Of a DNA stretch of 64,000 nucleotides, positions 63,692 to 64,000 are shown in pieces (positions within the stretch are counted from its first letter, which is position 1; every line of letters begins with the position of its first letter). Position numbers and translations under genes: made by a program. The notes below the pieces were generated by a model. That model had not been told where the DNA came from, searched no databases, and was given only the letters and a program-made list of their open reading frames with translations. Source of the stretch: Paraglaciecola arctica BSs20135 (GTDB taxonomy: Bacteria > Pseudomonadota > Gammaproteobacteria > Enterobacterales > Alteromonadaceae); contig NZ_BAEO01000006.1 of the NCBI RefSeq assembly GCF_000314995.1, positions 1 to 64,000 on the forward strand, written 5' to 3'.

Positions 63692-63817
63692 ATTGAATTT
63701 TTTTATTGATAAACAGTTTTCACTTTTACCCTTGAAGTTGACTACGAAATGCTGAGGGTGTTAAGCGTTAAATAAAATTGTTTGATAAGTAAGTGCAGCA
63801 GATTTCATTACACCCGC

Positions 63818-63856
63818 GTTGATTAATTACGATGACCCCCATTGTAATTAATCAAC
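63818..63856. terminator. 13-base inverted repeat between convergent genes
   Basis: GTTGATTAATTAC (63818-63830) and GTAATTAATCAAC (63844-63856) are perfect inverted repeats with a 13-base C-rich loop. They lie between the PEP-CTERM gene and the convergent CBS gene, so a shared terminator is likely, although the stem is AT-rich and the T tract is poor. A dimeric regulator site is the alternative. Confidence 0.4.
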
Positions 63857-63868
63857 TATTGTTCTATT

Positions 63869-64000
63869 TCAATTAATCAGTTCATTACTCAACAAATTTA
63901 CTATTTCACTAAACTCTTTTGACAGTAGTGCTAATGAATCTTCAATGCTAAATAAACCAACCAATATACCGTTTACATTCACAACTGGTGCACGTCGCAC
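63869..64000 (-). CDS. C-terminal end of a CBS-domain protein (partial)
   Basis: Minus-strand open frame that runs off the right edge. The 43 visible residues include RRAPVVNVNGILVGLFSIED followed by SLALLSKEFSEIVNLLSNEL and stop at 63869. APVVN-x-x-G-x-LVG-x-x-S-x-x-D is the end of a CBS motif, which binds adenine nucleotides. Only the last part of the gene is in the window, so the full domain set is unknown. Confidence 0.75.
   Translation of the reverse strand: MRRAPVVNVNGILVGLFSIEDSLALLSKEFSEIVNLLSNELIN

Noticed and set aside
1-64000. CRISPR arrays, tRNA, rRNA, transposases or integrases
   Set aside because: I looked for regularly spaced repeats, cloverleaf ends and recombinase motifs on both strands and saw none; the island-like features lack mobility genes in this window.

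Overview
The window is AT-rich chromosomal DNA of a marine gammaproteobacterium. The gene content points to the Alteromonadales, Glaciecola/Paraglaciecola-like: an NhaD and an NhaA sodium antiporter, a PEP-CTERM protein, a hybrid two-component regulator of the polysaccharide-sensing type, and PagL and EptA lipid A enzymes. The genus is inferred from gene families only. I found no rRNA, tRNA, CRISPR array, transposase or integrase.

Layout. 1-2.4 kb is an eroded accessory patch. It has an intact TIR/deoxyribosyltransferase-like gene, a 3' remnant of a type I restriction hsdR gene on the minus strand, and a start-less, frameshifted hsp20 pseudogene that abuts it. 2.5-10.5 kb holds a patatin-like lipoprotein and a four-gene export operon (outer-membrane factor, HlyD adaptor, RbbA-like ATPase-permease fusion, ABC-2 permease). 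10.8-12.7 kb pairs glgC with a pagL-like lipid A deacylase. A 676-base gap then holds a probable small RNA or 27-residue ORF with its own terminator, followed by a FixL/FixJ-type sensor and regulator. 16.8-19 kb encodes a Ca/Na exchanger and an MscS channel. 19.2-23.8 kb is the ATP-grasp / alpha-E / transglutaminase / zinc-peptidase set, thought to build or ligate a peptide-like product. 23.8-35.3 kb is rich in ion transport: NhaD, three more MscS-type channels, MgtE with a transporter-less MgtE paralogue, a DUF21 protein and a SulP permease. It also carries an ECF sigma factor with a lipoprotein and two small genes. 35.5-47.3 kb mixes RimK, a coiled-coil protein, a GNAT enzyme, a beta-CASP metallo-hydrolase, a group III phosphofructokinase, a CorA-type channel fused to a voltage-sensor-like domain, NhaA, a PRC-barrel protein, fumarase and a second Ca exchanger.

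47.4-58.6 kb is the most coherent system. A PmrA/PmrB-like regulator and kinase are followed by two unusual envelope proteins (a CBM9-like/barrel protein and an Omp85-family protein), EptA, DgkA, a repeat membrane protein and an LTA-synthase-like phosphotransferase. Three promoters here share direct repeats of CTTAAG-type hexamers with 11-base periodicity, 48-55 bases before the start codons. This looks like an autoregulated envelope-modification regulon. The right edge has a 1329-residue hybrid two-component regulator, a divergent PEP-CTERM protein, and the end of a CBS-domain gene that continues outside the window.

Overall the window is dominated by envelope remodelling, ion and osmotic homeostasis and signalling. 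All function statements rest on motif recognition without database searches.
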